Below, piece by piece: positions 52,201-55,200 of a stretch of DNA of 64,000 bases (the first letter of the stretch is position 1; every line of letters starts with the position of its first letter). The notes beneath the pieces are model-generated. The model had not been told where the DNA came from. It worked only from the letters and a program-made list of their open reading frames with translations, and ran no database searches. The translations under genes and the position numbers were made by a program. Source of the DNA: Aurelia coerulea (taxonomy: Eukaryota > Cnidaria > Scyphozoa > Semaeostomeae > Ulmaridae); the NCBI GenBank assembly GCA_039566865.1, contig CM076948.1:16875001-16939000 (forward strand), written 5' to 3'.

Positions 52201-55200
52201 GAAAACATCAGATTAAGTTCGAAAGTGATACATTCAACCAGGGTTAACATTTGTTTTCTGACTAAAAAACAGACAAGTTTTAAAAGGAAGCACGTATATG
52301 CCGATAATTTTTGCATAAAGCATATTTTTTTGTAAATAGTTGGTTTGAATTAGTATGTTCTTAGTTACTATTGTAAATACCAACTTTAAATATGGATTAA
52401 ATGAAAAATGAAAAAATGGTCGGTCATGGTTAACGAAGATCAAATGGTCATGGCTCTCGAGTAACAATTGCCTTTAAAAATTGTGGGAAACCGACAAATG
52501 TTACAGCAAAAACAGGTACCATTACCAAAAACTAGAGGCTTACAGCTATTGCGTTATATCTCCAAAGTGAGAATTTTTGTCTTCATTTAGACAATATTGG
52601 AGTTTGAAAAAATGTCGGAAAAATTTAGGCCAACGAAAGTTCATTTTCTTGAACCTGCAAGCCAAAGTTCAAGACGAGAGAAATACAATTTTATTTCGTT
52701 AACAATTGGTGAAAGGCGGCAAAATAGGACAAAACAACACCGAGGAATCCAAAACTTTTGAAAAAAATTTCCATGAAACTAAGGACAAACGTTAAATCTA
52801 TGAAAAAGTCTGCTTACCTGCTGTGCTGAATCCTGAGTTTGTAAACAGAGTTGTCCACGGCCTTTGAAAAAGATGAAAAACGAAGAAACTTTGGGTCCAA
52901 AATGCCCAAAGAATTTGAAAGAGCGAAGATACAACAATTGCGTTATATCTCGATATTTTGCTTTGGGACATTTGTGACGTCTGCTGACGCCATTTATCAC
53001 AAAATTTTTCTTTCGCGCCACAGCTTTCTTGCAAGAGAGGCCCGAAGTGACGTCCGAATTCAGGCTTGGTGTTGTCAGGCGGGGCTAGGCCCAAGCCATT
53101 TCAAATTTGAATTTATTCAAAGCAGTCAAAACAAGGCAGATTCTCAGGGTGCTCATTTGGGGTGACGCCGCTGCGAATTTTTTTCCGTACATGGTTGGCA
53201 GTATCTTTGATGGTTGGAAGTATCAACTGTTGATGGTTGGAAGTATCATTTTTAGGCCATACCTTCTTTTCTTTAACTTTGATGGTTGGAATATCAGTTT
53301 TTAGGTTAGGCCCATTTGCACTATCAGTGGTTGGAAGTATCCCGCAACAAAGTTGTTGGTTGGAAGTATCTTTTAAAATCAAAAATAAAGACATAAGATA
53401 GAAACATATAAATATAAACTAGAAATAATTTTCATTAGTGAGTGCTGCGTACTGGTCGTTGGCTTTGGGCTGTGTTAAAAATTGTTGTTGGTGGAGCGTG
53501 CATGAAGAATTTGAATCTATTACTCTACCAGGGGAGTCAGAATGAGGCCAACTCTGCATAAAAGGTTGGGTCTGGGGCATAGCCCCAGAAAATTCCTTGT
53601 TAACTACGCCCTTGAGACGGTGGAAAAATGAGGGGACGCCGTTTTGATTTGTGAAGCTGAATCAAAACATTCTCCAACCAAACTTGAGGACACGTGCAAG
53701 GTATGCAGGTTGCAAAGGCCCCTTTGAAAATTGGAGAAAGGGGAATATCAATTTTTGGGCATACAGTAAAACCAGACCCTAGGACCATTAAGTACCAATG
53801 TGTGATAGGACCCTTAACACCGGAGGGTCATCACCCTCAAGAGAGAACAGAATATCACCTTTTCCTCATATGATACTACTATTTCCGCTGTTTTTATTAC
53901 ATCAGATGACGTCAAGAGGTACATTTAGAGAAATTTTTCTATACCGCTATGTGAGAATTTATTACATAATGGTAATAATCATGAATCCACATGTATGTTT
54001 TACTACACCTAGCCTGCAAGCAGCCTCAACTCCTCCTACTACACCCAGTTACCAAACGAATAGCCTGCGTGCATTTGAGGCTGCACACAGGCTACCAAAC
54101 GAATGGTTTGCATCCAAACCACAAAAAAGTTGAATTGTTTATGTAGTTTGGAAAGGATTTACAACAAAAAGAAAGTTATTTGAACTCTTCTGTGATTTGG
54201 CAGGTATTTGTATTTCAGCAGTAAAAGAAATATTTCAACTTCAAAAGGTCGCTTGGAATTCTCTATTTGTTTTCTGAGGTTCCTTCATAAAAAAAACCCT
54301 AGAAAACCAAATCAAGTTTCTAAGGAACTTTTTGAAGTTGAAACAACACCCTTTCAAAGAAGAATTCACGTCAATGAAGCAAAGCGGCAATGGAATTTCA
54401 TTGAAATTTAGAACAGAGAGCAGGGACGCACATTCAAATTTTGTTTGGGGGGTGTCAACATGCTCTGGACCGACTAAATTTGTTCGGACCGACTGAACGT
54501 ATAGCAAGCAGGAAAATTTTTGAAGAAAGATCCTTTACTTTGGCTTAGAATGCATCTTCCAATATCATGCTTGCCTTTTGCGACAAGGAAAACTTGGATC
54601 GTTTGTGACAATTATGCTATAAATCAGCGCACGAGGAAACTTTTTGAAGAAAGATCCTTTACTTTGGCTTAGAATGCATCTCCCCATATCATGCTTGCGT
54701 TTAACGACAAGGAAACCGTTATCGTTGGTGACAATTATGCTACAAATCATCGCGAGAGGAAAATTTTTGAAGAAAGATCCCTTACTTTGGCTCAAAATGC
54801 ATCTCCTAACATCATGCTTACCTTTAGCGACAAGAAAGCCATCAGAGCACGAGGAAAATTTTTGAAGAAATATCCTTTACTTTGGCTTAGAATGCATCAC
54901 GGACTTGGAGTTTTAAGTAAAGGCGTAATCTTAAGTACAACGACTTCTTCACCGCCAAGCCTAGCAAAAGCGACTCATTTTAGTGTGTTTGTCCTCTAAG
55001 AAGGTTTTCCCTTATGATAATAGTGTCAGCAGTGTTAGATTTTGGTAGAAGCGTATACCACCTTTGATGGATAATATTTGTAACCCATGTCTCCTTTATT
55101 TTTTGGGATTCATACGAAAGTGTCTGTTTTCCAACGCCACATAACTACCACCACCGGCACCCCAGTGCCAGATTGGAAATTTTGCTAAGAAATTTTTTTA

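Noticed and set aside
52790..53070. CRE-containing promoter and first exon (MASADVTNV...) on the minus strand
   Set aside because: TGACGTC sites and a CAGGTAAG donor are present, but the short frame stops before the donor and no protein match was seen.
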